Both the position numbers and the translations under genes were made by a program. Positions 22,601 to 30,573 of a DNA stretch of 64,000 nucleotides are shown piece by piece. Source of the DNA: Nocardia sp. NBC_01329. Its GTDB lineage: Bacteria; Actinomycetota; Actinomycetes; Mycobacteriales; Mycobacteriaceae. The DNA is taken from the NCBI RefSeq assembly GCF_035956715.1, contig NZ_CP108381.1, positions 2,728,001-2,792,000 of the forward strand, given 5' to 3'. Each line of letters begins with the position of its first letter. Positions within the stretch are counted from its first letter, which is position 1. The notes beneath the pieces are model-generated. The model was not told the origin of the DNA. It worked only from the letters and a program-made list of their open reading frames with translations, and searched no databases.

Positions 22601-25153
22601 ACCTTCGTCGTCGCCGAACGCAAGGGCGTGAGCCTCGTATCGGCCGCCGTGAGCTTCGACTCCCTGCCTCACCTGGTGGGCGGACTGGCCGAACTGTCGA
22701 CCGGTTCCGCGTCCATCGAGGCCGATATCTACGTGTCCTGGGAGAATCAGCCCGAGGACTTCGACGCCATGGCGGCAGGGCTGCAGGAGGTGCTCAACGC
22801 GCATCCGGTCTCCAACCAGGTGCACCGGATCACCGCCACCGTCGCGGGCAGCGCCAACGCGGTCATGCACCACCACTTCACCTTCCGGCCCTCCTCCACC
22901 GGTCTCGACGAGGAACGTCTCATCCGCGGCCTGCACCCCTACATCGCGCAGCGGATGCAGATGAAGCGGCTCCACAAATTCGACCTCACCCAGCTGCCGT
23001 CCTCGGACAACGAGGAGGTGTACCTGTTCCGGTGTGTCGCCAAGGAGAATCCGGCCGATGAGCGACTCGTCGCGTTCGCCCAGGTCCGGGACCTGACCGC
23101 CTTGCGCGACCACGACGGTCGCCTGGTGACTCTGCCGACGGCCGAGAGCACCATCGCCACCTGCCTCGATTCGATCCGCCGCGCCCAGGCCGGACGCCCG
23201 TCCTCCAAGCGGCTGCAAACCAACCGCATCGTGATGTACGTCTGGCCGCCGATCGATATCACCCGCGCCGAGCTGGAGACCATCGTCGAACGGGTGCGGC
23301 CCACGACCGCGGGCGCGGGGCTGGAAGAGATCCTGCTGATCGCGCGTCAACGTGACGCCCGGACCGGTGATCTGGTCAAGCTGGCGCTGCGGATCACCTT
23401 CGATGCCACCGGCGGCGCCGAGGTGATCGTGGGCGAACGGTCCGACGATCCGGTCGAGCCGCTGGATGCCTACCGGCAGAAAGTGCTGCGGGCCAGCAGC
23501 CGCAACACGGTGTACCCCTACGAGTTGACCGGTCTGCTCGGCGAATTCGCCGAATACGACCTCGATGCCGATCACACACTGGTACCGGTCGACCGGCCCA
23601 AGGGCCGCAACACCGCGGCCATGGTCGCCGGGGTGGTCACCACCCTGACCGAACGGCATCCCGAAGGTGTCACCCGGGTGGTTCTGCTCGGTGACCCGAC
23701 GAAATCGCTGGGCGCGCTGTCGGAACCGGAGTGCCGCCGGGTGATCGCCGCCCTGGATCTCGCCGAGAAGCTGCAGGTTCCGCTGGAGTGGTACGCGCTG
23801 TCCTCCGGTGCCCGGATCTCGATGACCTCCGGCACCGAGAACATGGACTGGGTGGCGGCGGCGCTCAAGCGCATCGTCGAATTCACCCAGGACGGCGGCG
23901 AGATCAATATCGTGGTCGCGGGTATCAATGTCGGCGCCCAGCCCTACTGGAACGCCGAAGCCACGATGCTCATGCACACCAAGGGCATCCTGGTCATGAC
24001 CCCCGATTCGGCCATGGTGCTCACCGGTAAGCAGGCGCTGGACTTCTCCGGCGGTGTATCGGCCGAGGACAACTTCGGTATCGGCGGCTACGACCGGGTG
24101 ATGGGCCCCAACGGGCAGGCGCAGTACTGGGCGCCGAACCTGCACGCCGCCCGGGCCGTGCTGATGTCGCACTACGACCACACCTATGTCGTTCCCGGTG
24201 AGCAGGGGCCGCGCCGGGCGCAGACGACCGACCCGGTGGATCGCGATATCTCCGACTACCCGCACATCATGGCGGACAGCGATTTCACCACGGTCGGCGA
24301 GATCTTCTCCGCCACCGCCAACCCGGACCGCAAGAAGCCGTTCGATATCCGCACGGTCATGCGGGCCGTGGCCGACCAGGATCACGAGGTCCTGGAACGG
24401 TGGGCCGGGATGGCCGACGCCGAGACCTCGGTGGTCCAGGATGTGCATCTGGGCGGAATCCCGGTATGCCTGCTGGGTATCGAGTCGCAGGGCGTGCCGC
24501 GGCGCGGTTTCCCGGCCACCGACGGCCCGGACACCTACACGGCGGGCACCTTGTTCCCGCGGTCGTCGAAGAAGGCCGCACGGGCGATCAACGCGGCCAG
24601 CGGTAACCGGCCGCTGGTGGTGCTGGCGAACCTTTCGGGCTTCGACGGTTCGCCGGAGTCGATGCGCAAACTCCAGTTGGAGTACGGCGCCGAGATCGGT
24701 CGCGCGATCGTGAACTTCCAGGGCCCCATCGTGTTCACCGTGATCTCGCGGTACCACGGTGGCGCGTTCGTGGTGTTCTCCAAGACGCTGAACCCGAATA
24801 TGACCGTGCTCGCGCTGGAGGGCTCGTTCGCCTCGGTTCTCGGTGGCGCGCCCGCCGCCGCGGTGGTGTTCGCCGGTGAGGTCGACAAACGCACCGCGGC
24901 CGATCCGCGGGTCCGCGACCTTGAGGCGCGCGCCGCCAACGCCTCCGGCACCGATCGCGCGACCCTCACCGCGGAACTCGACGAGCTCCGGTCCTCGGTC
25001 CGCACCGAGAAGCTCGGTGAGGTCGCCGCGGAGTTCGACCGCGTACACAATATCCACCGCGCTGTCGAGGTCGGTTCGGTCGACGCGGTCATCCGCGCCG
25101 CCGAACTGCGTCCGCGCATCGTCGAGGCCATCGAGGCACGGCTGTCGGTCTGA
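19685..25153 (+). CDS. Giant single-chain acyl-CoA carboxylase (BC-BCCP-CT fusion)
   Basis: A 1822-residue multidomain enzyme. Residues 1-460 are biotin carboxylase (IAIVNRGEAAMR, ATP-grasp glycine loop GGGGRGI near 168, EVNTRLQVEHP). The biotinyl domain has ESMKMETV near 620, its Lys being the biotin site. A long central helical region follows (about 680-1150), then N- and C-terminal carboxyltransferase halves (for example IVVAGINVGAQPYWNAEA and LSGFDGSPESM near 1652). Such fused enzymes carboxylate acetyl-, propionyl- or longer acyl-CoA; specificity is not readable here. GTG 19685 follows AAGGAG by nine bases. It is a single gene ending in a hairpin terminator. Confidence 0.95.
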   Translation: MFSRIAIVNRGEAAMRLVHAVRDLAAETGQPIQTIALHTDVDRTATFVREADIAYDLGPASARPYLDLKALERALVSTGADAAWVGWGFVAEDPAFAELCEQIGVTFIGPSPDAMRKLGDKIGAKLIAEDVGVPVAPWSRGAVETMDAAVAAATEIGYPLMLKATAGGGGRGIRVINNEAELVDAYERTSQEAARAFGSGIVFLERLVTGARHVEVQVIADGQGTAWALGVRDCSVQRRNQKVIEESASPVLRPDQAAELKASAERLAVAVGYRGAATVEFLYHPGDELFAFLEVNTRLQVEHPITEITTGFDLVRAQLHVASGGRLEGEPPAERGHAIEARLNAEDPDRDFAPSPGRIAHLDLPAGPGIRVDTGVSEGDTIPADFDSMIAKIIAYGRDRDEALGRLRRAVTATRVIIEGGVTNKSFVLDLLDQPEVIDGSADTGWIDRVRGEGRLISHRHSAIALAAAGIDAYEEEERVEQHRLLSTASGGRPQVQHDSGRPLDLKLRGASYRVRVARIGAHRFRVGIEAGADIRTADVDLERFDQHTGQLVVNGVRYRLITGTHGPVHLVDVDGVTHRISRDEGGVVRSPAPALVVATPLEVGAEVEAGAPVLVLESMKMETVLRAPFRARLKECAVSVGTQVETGAPLLRLEPLAEEGDEAEAATETASVELELPAEPDRPQSHQRLNRGQQDLRSLLLGFDVDPHDDRRVLDDYLTARRAAVADSRRPLAEELELVQVFADLAELSHNRSSDDDPTPGHVHSAREYFHTYLQSLDVERAGLPESYRAKLAQALGHYGVTDLERTPDLEAAVFRIFLAQQRPADVVEVISALLREWLNEPVPDRVLREPVGLALERLVAATQVRFPVIADLTRGLVFAWYGQPVLRRNRARAYTDARKHLSYLDAHPDSADRIDRIAEMVSATEPLVRLLGQRLSRGSADNTVMLEVLTRRYYGNKDLTDVRTRKAGDYTFVVAERKGVSLVSAAVSFDSLPHLVGGLAELSTGSASIEADIYVSWENQPEDFDAMAAGLQEVLNAHPVSNQVHRITATVAGSANAVMHHHFTFRPSSTGLDEERLIRGLHPYIAQRMQMKRLHKFDLTQLPSSDNEEVYLFRCVAKENPADERLVAFAQVRDLTALRDHDGRLVTLPTAESTIATCLDSIRRAQAGRPSSKRLQTNRIVMYVWPPIDITRAELETIVERVRPTTAGAGLEEILLIARQRDARTGDLVKLALRITFDATGGAEVIVGERSDDPVEPLDAYRQKVLRASSRNTVYPYELTGLLGEFAEYDLDADHTLVPVDRPKGRNTAAMVAGVVTTLTERHPEGVTRVVLLGDPTKSLGALSEPECRRVIAALDLAEKLQVPLEWYALSSGARISMTSGTENMDWVAAALKRIVEFTQDGGEINIVVAGINVGAQPYWNAEATMLMHTKGILVMTPDSAMVLTGKQALDFSGGVSAEDNFGIGGYDRVMGPNGQAQYWAPNLHAARAVLMSHYDHTYVVPGEQGPRRAQTTDPVDRDISDYPHIMADSDFTTVGEIFSATANPDRKKPFDIRTVMRAVADQDHEVLERWAGMADAETSVVQDVHLGGIPVCLLGIESQGVPRRGFPATDGPDTYTAGTLFPRSSKKAARAINAASGNRPLVVLANLSGFDGSPESMRKLQLEYGAEIGRAIVNFQGPIVFTVISRYHGGAFVVFSKTLNPNMTVLALEGSFASVLGGAPAAAVVFAGEVDKRTAADPRVRDLEARAANASGTDRATLTAELDELRSSVRTEKLGEVAAEFDRVHNIHRAVEVGSVDAVIRAAELRPRIVEAIEARLSV

Positions 25154-25187
25154 TCGATAGCCGACCTCGATGAGATCCAGCTGAGAT

Positions 25188-25217
25188 CCGGGCGCCCGTC
25201 ATCGCACGGGCGCCCGG
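25188..25217. terminator. Intrinsic terminator after the carboxylase gene
   Basis: A perfect 12-bp stem, CCGGGCGCCCGT (25188-25199) with ACGGGCGCCCGG (25206-25217), closes a six-base loop 35 bases after the carboxylase stop. Confidence 0.75.
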
Positions 25218-25359
25218 GGATCCGCGCCACCAGCGACCGGACCACCGAGCGGTGGCAGAGTGCGGATATGCGACGCCGCGTCGCCGGATGGTGGCCTGCG
25301 TCGCAGTGCCGATTGGCTTCAGCGCGAGCACAATCCTCGACGGGTCCGCTGCACGGACC

Positions 25360-25372
25360 TAGCGTCGCGGCC
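25360..25372 (+). promoter_or_regulatory. Leaderless -10 element before the OsmC-like gene
   Basis: TAGCGT at 25360-25365 is followed by exactly seven bases and then the ATG. The TANNNT hexamer at this distance is the actinobacterial arrangement for transcripts starting at the start codon. No ribosome site is visible. The same hexamer and spacing recur before two other genes in this window. Confidence 0.55.
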
Positions 25373-25885
25373 ATGACGACCGGGACCACAGCACTCAACG
25401 ACATCACCGATGCCACCGCGAAGGCGGTACGGCAGGACCCCGCGAATGCCACCGCGGTGTTCCGTGCCGCGGGCACCCCACAGGGCGCGGTGGGCAGCAC
25501 GATCACTGCGAGAGCGCACCATATCCGGGTGGACGAGCCACCGGCTCTCGGCGGCGACGATACCGCCGCCAACCCGGTCGAGGTCTACCTCGGCGCGCTG
25601 ATCTCCTGCCAGATCGTCACCTATCGGTTCTGGGCGCAGCGTCTGGGCGTCGTGGTCGACGAACTTTCCGTCGAAGCCGAAGGCGATCTGGACGTCCGTG
25701 GTTTCTTCGGCCTCGACGACGGAGTGCGTGCCGGGTTCCAGGCTGTGCGGGTCCGGGTGCGCATCTCCGGACCTGAGACCACCGACCGCTATGCCGAACT
25801 CCAGGCCGCGGTCGATGCTCACTGCCCCGTGCTGGACCTGACCACCGGAGCGACACCGGTGCACACCGTCCTGGAGACGACCTGA
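25373..25885 (+). CDS. OsmC family protein
   Basis: A 170-residue OsmC/Ohr-fold protein. Family features are VGSTITARAHHIRVDEPPAL, NPVEVYLGALISCQIVTYRF with the first cysteine of the redox pair, and AVDAHCPVLDLTTGATPV with the second. OsmC proteins reduce organic hydroperoxides through these two cysteines; other members are of unknown function. The ATG at 25373 lies seven bases after TAGCGT, suggesting leaderless translation. It is monocistronic, 99 bases ahead of the VOC gene which has its own promoter element. Confidence 0.9.
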   Translation: MTTGTTALNDITDATAKAVRQDPANATAVFRAAGTPQGAVGSTITARAHHIRVDEPPALGGDDTAANPVEVYLGALISCQIVTYRFWAQRLGVVVDELSVEAEGDLDVRGFFGLDDGVRAGFQAVRVRVRISGPETTDRYAELQAAVDAHCPVLDLTTGATPVHTVLETT

Positions 25886-25971
25886 GGCGCTCGCGGCCGA
25901 CGTGGTCGGCCGAGCCCGAACTCCACCGAAACCGATCAGGAATCGAGAAGCACCACGCACCGGCCCGGAAT

Positions 25972-25984
25972 TAGCGTTGCCGGT
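25972..25984 (+). promoter_or_regulatory. Leaderless -10 element before the VOC gene
   Basis: TAGCGT at 25972-25977, seven bases, then ATG 25985. It is identical in hexamer and spacing to the element before the OsmC-like gene. No ribosome site is present. Confidence 0.55.
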
Positions 25985-26614
25985 ATGAAGACGACGACAT
26001 CCACCACCGCCCTCACCGTCCGCCTCGAGGTATCCGACCCCGAGGCGGCCCGGACCACCTACGCCGCCGCTTTCGGCCTGGGTGACCAGTTGAGTTTCCG
26101 CGCGAACCAGGAACCCACGAGCGGCTTCCGCGGCTTCGTCGTTTCCCTCGTGGTGTCCCAGCCGAGCACCGTCGACAGTCTCGTCGCCACCGCGCTCGAC
26201 GTCGGCTTCACGATATCGAAACCGGCCGAGAAGAGCTTCTGGGGTTACGGCGCCGTTGTCACGGCACCGGACGGAGCGATCTGGAAGGTCACCACCTCCA
26301 ACAAGAAGAACACCGGTCCGGTCACCCGCGAGATCGACCAGGTCGTTCTGCTGCTCGGCGTGGACAACGTCAAGGCGAGCAAGCAGTTCTATGTAGAACA
26401 CGGCCTGACCGTGGCGAAGAGCTTCGGCAGTAAGTATGTCGAATTCGCGACCCCCGACTCAACCGTGGGGCTCGCACTCTACGGGCGCCGCGCCGCCGCG
26501 AAGGACGCCGGCATCGCCCCCGAAGGCAGCGGTTCGCACCGCATCGTCATCGGCAGCGACGCAGGTCCGTTCACCGATCCCGACGGGTTCTCCTGGGAAC
26601 CCACGGCGAACTGA
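25985..26614 (+). CDS. VOC/glyoxalase-fold protein
   Basis: A 209-residue protein with two glyoxalase/bleomycin-resistance-type halves: TVRLEVSDPEAARTTYAAAF ... PDGAIWKVT and IDQVVLLLGVDNVKASKQFY ... FTDPDGFSWEP. The family covers metal-dependent isomerases, dioxygenases and sequestration proteins; metal-ligand positions are partly degenerate here, so the activity is not assigned. It is probably expressed from a leaderless transcript (TAGCGT-N7-ATG). The next gene is convergent. Confidence 0.85.
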   Translation: MKTTTSTTALTVRLEVSDPEAARTTYAAAFGLGDQLSFRANQEPTSGFRGFVVSLVVSQPSTVDSLVATALDVGFTISKPAEKSFWGYGAVVTAPDGAIWKVTTSNKKNTGPVTREIDQVVLLLGVDNVKASKQFYVEHGLTVAKSFGSKYVEFATPDSTVGLALYGRRAAAKDAGIAPEGSGSHRIVIGSDAGPFTDPDGFSWEPTAN

Positions 26615-26969
26615 TGGCGGAAGCGGTCGACGCCGCGAACAAGCCGGGAGATCCGAGCAGGGCAAAGTGTCCGACAGTGGGGGTCAGTCGGCCGGGGCTA
26701 CATGTGCCGGACGCTGCCGGACGAAGAACACGACCGGAACCGGTGATCAGCAGAACTACACCTCTGGGCACCTTCGGTTTTCGCTGCCCGGCACAGTCGG
26801 CGACCGCCGCACTCGGCACGCCGGGCTGCCTCCGCCACGTGTCGGCCTTCGACTGCGCTCCCGCACGTACCGTCGCCCGGAAGTGGCGCACCGAGGGCCG
26901 CATTCGGGCCCGTCGACTGTCCGGTGACCGGGACTGCGGGCTACCGACCGCCGGTCGGCGGAGCCGATT
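26615..26969. other. Spacer between convergent genes, nothing supported
   Basis: About 355 bases between the ends of the VOC gene and the SCO6745-type gene. Open frames on both strands are arginine-rich shadows with no family features. Short GC-rich inverted segments are present near 26940-26960 but no clear terminator was established. Confidence 0.5.
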
Positions 26970-27710
26970 TCAGCGCGCGAAGGTCGCCGAATGCGCGGCG
27001 GCGACGAGCCGGACCAGCTCGGCGCCCGCACGTTCGCCGAGGGCACCGAAGGCGGGGGCGATGAGGTCGTCGGTGATCGATTCCGCGCGCTCCCAGGCCC
27101 CGCGGATATCGTCGGTGATCTCCTCGAAGGGTTCGGGCCAGCCGTACCAGCGGGCCTGGCCTGGGCCATCGTTGAGCGGGGAGCCGGAGATCAGGACCGC
27201 CTGCAGCGGGGTGATGCCTGCGGCCCGCACCGCGATGAGATGGAGTCCGCCGCGGAGTTCGCGCAGCACGTGGGTGAGTTGTGAGACGCGGCCGGGAGCG
27301 TCACCGGGCAGCGGAACGGCTCGCCAGCCCGCGAACAAAGGGAGCCCGGCGGGATCCGCCGCGGCGACCACGACTTCCAGCAATTCGGCGAGGCGCGAAG
27401 CTTCCTCGAGAGACCTCAGTTTCCGCCTGCCGAAGTCCTGACAGGCAAGCGCGTACCGATGAGCGGCTTCGACGGCGGGCATCGGCACGGATTCCCACGC
27501 CGTGCGTATCGAATTCTCCGGGAAGAAGCCGAACGCCGCAGTGACCACACCGGCGTCCACATCACCCAGGACGCCGCCGCGCCCACGGGTGTACGGTCCG
27601 AAGAACTCGTCCACGCCCGTTTCGGCCGCGTATTGCCGCGCTTCCCGGGAGAACATGAACCCACCGCCGAGTTGCTGGATATGCGCGTTCACCGTGGCGC
27701 CCACCGACAT
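26970..27710 (-). CDS. SCO6745 family protein (HTH-like)
   Basis: A 246-residue soluble, helix-rich protein. It begins MSVGATVNAHIQQLGGGFMF and includes GVDEFFGPYTRGRGGVLGDV, AAFGFFPENSIRTAWESVPM and VLRELRGGLHLIAV, which match the SCO6745 family often annotated as helix-turn-helix-like; DNA binding has not been shown by sequence alone. ATG 27710 is preceded by AAGGAACGAAG. It is downstream of the endonuclease-like gene on the same strand with a 224-base gap, so probably separately transcribed. Confidence 0.85.
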   Translation of the reverse strand: MSVGATVNAHIQQLGGGFMFSREARQYAAETGVDEFFGPYTRGRGGVLGDVDAGVVTAAFGFFPENSIRTAWESVPMPAVEAAHRYALACQDFGRRKLRSLEEASRLAELLEVVVAAADPAGLPLFAGWRAVPLPGDAPGRVSQLTHVLRELRGGLHLIAVRAAGITPLQAVLISGSPLNDGPGQARWYGWPEPFEEITDDIRGAWERAESITDDLIAPAFGALGERAGAELVRLVAAAHSATFAR

Positions 27711-27934
27711 CTTCGTTCCTTCCGCCGTCCCGATATCCGATCCACCGTATCCGCTTCTTACGCCGTATGGAACCGTCGTCGAACGACGCCCGGCCGAATG
27801 TACGGCGACGCGAACCCTCCCCGGGGCGATGTTCGGGACTTCGCATCCGCACGGCACGGCGTACGCAAGCGTCGCGCGCGATCGGCCAGTTCGCCGATCT
27901 CCGCCGGTCGGGAAAGCGCCCGCACCGCACATGG

Positions 27935-28579
27935 TCAGTGAGCCGCTGAACGCACTTCGTCGGCAGCGTCGTCGTCGATGCCGATCCGGACCAGGGCCGC
28001 GGCGAATTCAGCGGCTCTGTCCCGGGGCGCCAGGCGGGCGAGTTCTCTCCGGTCGGCGGGCAGGCCCACTTTGTCCGCACCGCGCAGCGCGCGTTCGTCG
28101 AAATAGGGACGCACCCAGGTCCACACGTCCTGCACCTCGCGCAGGAAGATATCGCCGCCTGTCGGACCGATACCTTTGAACTGCTGAATCAGCTCGGCGG
28201 CCCGCCCTGGGTCATGGTCGGCTTCTTCGGCGAGTTCACGCAGGTCACCGTTGTATCTATCGAGCGTGGTGGTGGCAGCGGCCCCCAGCTGGGACGCCGC
28301 GCTCTCGTCGTAGCGGCGGTAGTGCCCGCGGCCGAGCGCGTCGACCAGTTCCTGCCAGTCGGCGTCCGCGACCTTCCGCGCGGTGCGGTAGCCACTGTCC
28401 ATCAACTCTGCCGTCGCGGCGATTGCGATATCGGCGGAGATCCGGGCGCTGAGCAGATCGGTCAGCATCAGAAGCTGGAACAGCGGGGCCGGTTTGTCGT
28501 CGAGTGTTATTCCGGCTTCGGCAGCGTAGGTGGTGCCCGCCCGTTCGAGCAGTGCGCGCACAACATCTCGATGGCTCAT
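27935..28579 (-). CDS. HhH-GPD/endonuclease III-like protein without Fe-S motif
   Basis: A 214-residue helical protein with an endonuclease III-like core: LFQLLMLTDLLSARISADIA and the helix-hairpin-helix-like LIQQFKGIGPTGGDIFLREV with a downstream aspartate-containing helix. Homologues are annotated as endonucleases. The C-terminal four-cysteine Fe-S motif of Nth is missing, and the catalytic Lys of bifunctional glycosylases is not evident (QQFKGIG has K before the hairpin), so activity is uncertain. ATG 28579 has a strong GGAGAGGAGG ribosome site. Confidence 0.75.
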   Translation of the reverse strand: MSHRDVVRALLERAGTTYAAEAGITLDDKPAPLFQLLMLTDLLSARISADIAIAATAELMDSGYRTARKVADADWQELVDALGRGHYRRYDESAASQLGAAATTTLDRYNGDLRELAEEADHDPGRAAELIQQFKGIGPTGGDIFLREVQDVWTWVRPYFDERALRGADKVGLPADRRELARLAPRDRAAEFAAALVRIGIDDDAADEVRSAAH

Positions 28580-28664
28580 CGATCCTCCTCTCCTGCTCCC
28601 GCGCGTACCCTTTCCCGGCCTGGTTCACACCTCCGGCCCGCCGTGCAGACAACGCGCCGGGCAT

Positions 28665-28829
28665 TCAGCCGCGGACCGCTGCGAGATCGCTACCGCCGGG
28701 CGACGCCGTTACCGCATCCGCCTCGCTCACCAGCCACTGTCCGCAGACACAGCGCCAGTAGCGGACCGCCCCGTGCTCGGAGATCAGAACGGGGTCGAGC
28801 CAGGAGCACGCGGAACAGGTGATGGTCAT
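28665..28829 (-). CDS. 54-aa zinc-ribbon protein
   Basis: A 54-residue protein beginning MTITCSACSWLDPVL and continuing YWRCVCGQWLVSEADAV. CxxC and CxC pairs about 20 residues apart form a probable zinc ribbon. Its ATG is only 26 bases from the GTG of the divergent CGNR-type gene, so the two share a promoter region. Codon third positions are GC-rich as in neighbouring genes. I cannot assign a function; small zinc ribbons often bind nucleic acid or act as regulatory partners. Confidence 0.7.
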   Translation of the reverse strand: MTITCSACSWLDPVLISEHGAVRYWRCVCGQWLVSEADAVTASPGGSDLAAVRG

Positions 28830-28855
28830 GCCCCGAAGTCTGCTGTAATGGTTCT

Positions 28856-29365
28856 GTGCATTTCAACCCTTACGGCGGACTGGCAGCCGAACTCGCGGCC
28901 CGGCTGGTCAACGCGGTCCCGGACCAGGATCTGACCGCACTGCTCACCGACGCCGGATACGAACCGATCGACACGATCAACCCGCGGCAGACGGCCGAAC
29001 TGCGCCGCTGGACCACCCGGCTCGAGGCCACGTTCCGCGAGCCCGGCGTCGAGCCGATCAATGCGCTCCTGGCCGAGACCACGAGCCGCCCCTACATATC
29101 TACCCACGGCGGTCGCGCACCGCACCTACACTATGCCGCCGAGGACGCGCCGATCGACGAACGAGTCAAGGCTTATACGGCCGCCGGGCTCGCCGAGCTC
29201 TTCTGTGCGGCGCCCGGCCGGATCGGGCAGTGCCGGCGGGCGGACTGCCCACTCGTCTTCGTCGATACCTCTCGTAACGGACGGCGTCGCTTCTGCTCCG
29301 AGCGGTGCGCCAATCGGGTGAATGTGGCCAGGCACCGAGCCAGGACGGCACGCGGTGCTGTGTGA
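28856..29365 (+). CDS. CGNR zinc-finger transcriptional regulator (ABATE domain)
   Basis: A 169-residue protein. The N-terminal region (HFNPYGGLAAELAARLVNAV) is of the ABATE type, a predicted stress-sensing domain, and the C-terminus has the CGNR-type zinc finger: GQCRRADCPLVFVDTSRNGRRRFCSERCANRVNVARHRAR. The CANR variant of the CGNR motif is seen. Such proteins are putative ligand-responsive regulators. The GTG start at 28856 lies just after TGTAATGG, so the transcript may be leaderless. It is divergent from the 54-aa zinc ribbon. Confidence 0.88.
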   Translation: MHFNPYGGLAAELAARLVNAVPDQDLTALLTDAGYEPIDTINPRQTAELRRWTTRLEATFREPGVEPINALLAETTSRPYISTHGGRAPHLHYAAEDAPIDERVKAYTAAGLAELFCAAPGRIGQCRRADCPLVFVDTSRNGRRRFCSERCANRVNVARHRARTARGAV

Positions 29366-29390
29366 TCGCACCACCGCGGAACCATAGTCG

Positions 29391-30479
29391 TCACGGTGTG
29401 GGCACGGCCTCGAGCACGTTCTCCGGCGACATCGTGGGCGTACAGGAGAGCAGGGTGAACCCCGAATCGGATAGCAGGGCACGGTATTCGGATTCGGTTC
29501 GCTCCCGTCCACCGGTGTTCACCAGCATCTCGAGATCGATGAAGTTGCCCGGGTGCGGGCGATCCTGTTCCGGGAGAACGAGTTCGATCACCAGCAGCCG
29601 GGCTGTCGATGGCATCGCCGCGCGTATCGTGCGCAAGATCTGCGCGGCCTGTTCGGCCGGCCAGTCGTGCAGGACATGTTTGAGCAGGTAGGCGTCCGCG
29701 CCGGCGGGAACGGTGTCGAAGAACGAGCCCCCGACGGCCGTGCACCGCCCGGCGGTCCCCGGCTCCGACAGCCACCCCGGGGCGTCGGCCGCCACCTCGG
29801 GCAGATCGAACAGGATCCCCGTGCAGTCCGGCACGCGGCGCAGTATCTCGGACAGCAGCGCCCCGCGACCTCCGCCGATATCGACGATCGACCGGTAGGG
29901 GGTGAAATCGTGAGCGGTGAGAACCGCGGCCTGCCCGAGCCCTTCGATATCGGACATCGCGCGGTGGAACATCTCGCCGAGTTCGCGGTCGGTGCGAACG
30001 AGGTCGAAGAACGCCCGTGCGGGAACGGCCGGCGCCCCGGCGCGAACCGCGTCCACCAGATGGGTCCAGTGGTCGCGGTGGACCGCGCAGCCGTAGAACA
30101 GCACCGCGTCCCGCAGCGGCACGGGCGCGTCGCGCCGTAGTGCCCGAGCCATCGGGGTGAGCGTGTAGCGACCGTCGCGGCGCCGGGCGAAGATACCGTG
30201 GGCGATCAGCAGCCGCAGCAGCCTGTGCAGGGCATCGGGATCCGCGCCGACCGCTCGGGCGAGATCGGTGCCCTCGCGAGGCCCGTCGGCCAGAGCGCCC
30301 GCGATATCCAGGGCAGCGGCCGCGTGGATCGCCTGGGAAAGCCACCCCGCGACGACCAGCTCGAGCAATGCGAAATGGCCGGGCACCAACCGCCGATGCA
30401 TCCCGGCCAGCCCGTCGCGGACTCGCTCCACCGCGCGAACGACGGCCCGCGGCGGTATCTTCCTTCGATCGGAGATCAT
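29391..30479 (-). CDS. SAM-dependent O-methyltransferase (class I, family 2)
   Basis: A 362-residue protein. The N-terminal dimerisation/winged-helix region (about residues 40-110: GWLSQAIHAAAALDIAGAL, DPDALHRLLRLLIAHGIF) is followed by the methyltransferase fold with SAM motif VDIGGGRGALL (near residue 192), LKHVLHDWPAEQ with the probable catalytic histidine, and GRERTESEYRALLSDSGF. This is the layout of plant-type and antibiotic O-methyltransferases acting on small aromatic or polyketide hydroxyls. There is no biosynthetic cluster around it, so the substrate is unknown. Confidence 0.9.
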   Translation of the reverse strand: MISDRRKIPPRAVVRAVERVRDGLAGMHRRLVPGHFALLELVVAGWLSQAIHAAAALDIAGALADGPREGTDLARAVGADPDALHRLLRLLIAHGIFARRRDGRYTLTPMARALRRDAPVPLRDAVLFYGCAVHRDHWTHLVDAVRAGAPAVPARAFFDLVRTDRELGEMFHRAMSDIEGLGQAAVLTAHDFTPYRSIVDIGGGRGALLSEILRRVPDCTGILFDLPEVAADAPGWLSEPGTAGRCTAVGGSFFDTVPAGADAYLLKHVLHDWPAEQAAQILRTIRAAMPSTARLLVIELVLPEQDRPHPGNFIDLEMLVNTGGRERTESEYRALLSDSGFTLLSCTPTMSPENVLEAVPTP

Positions 30480-30573
30480 CGCGACTCCATATCGTGGACC
30501 GGTTGTATCCGCTGAGACTACGACCTCCCGCGGACGGTCCCGGACAAATGCGGCGACCGTGTCGGCCCGACCG

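Noticed and set aside
21785..25057. A 1090-codon open frame antisense to the acyl-CoA carboxylase
   Set aside because: It lies opposite a gene with clear domains; its product is rich in Arg, Gly, His and Asp with no recognisable fold. Long antisense frames are expected in GC-rich codon-biased genes.
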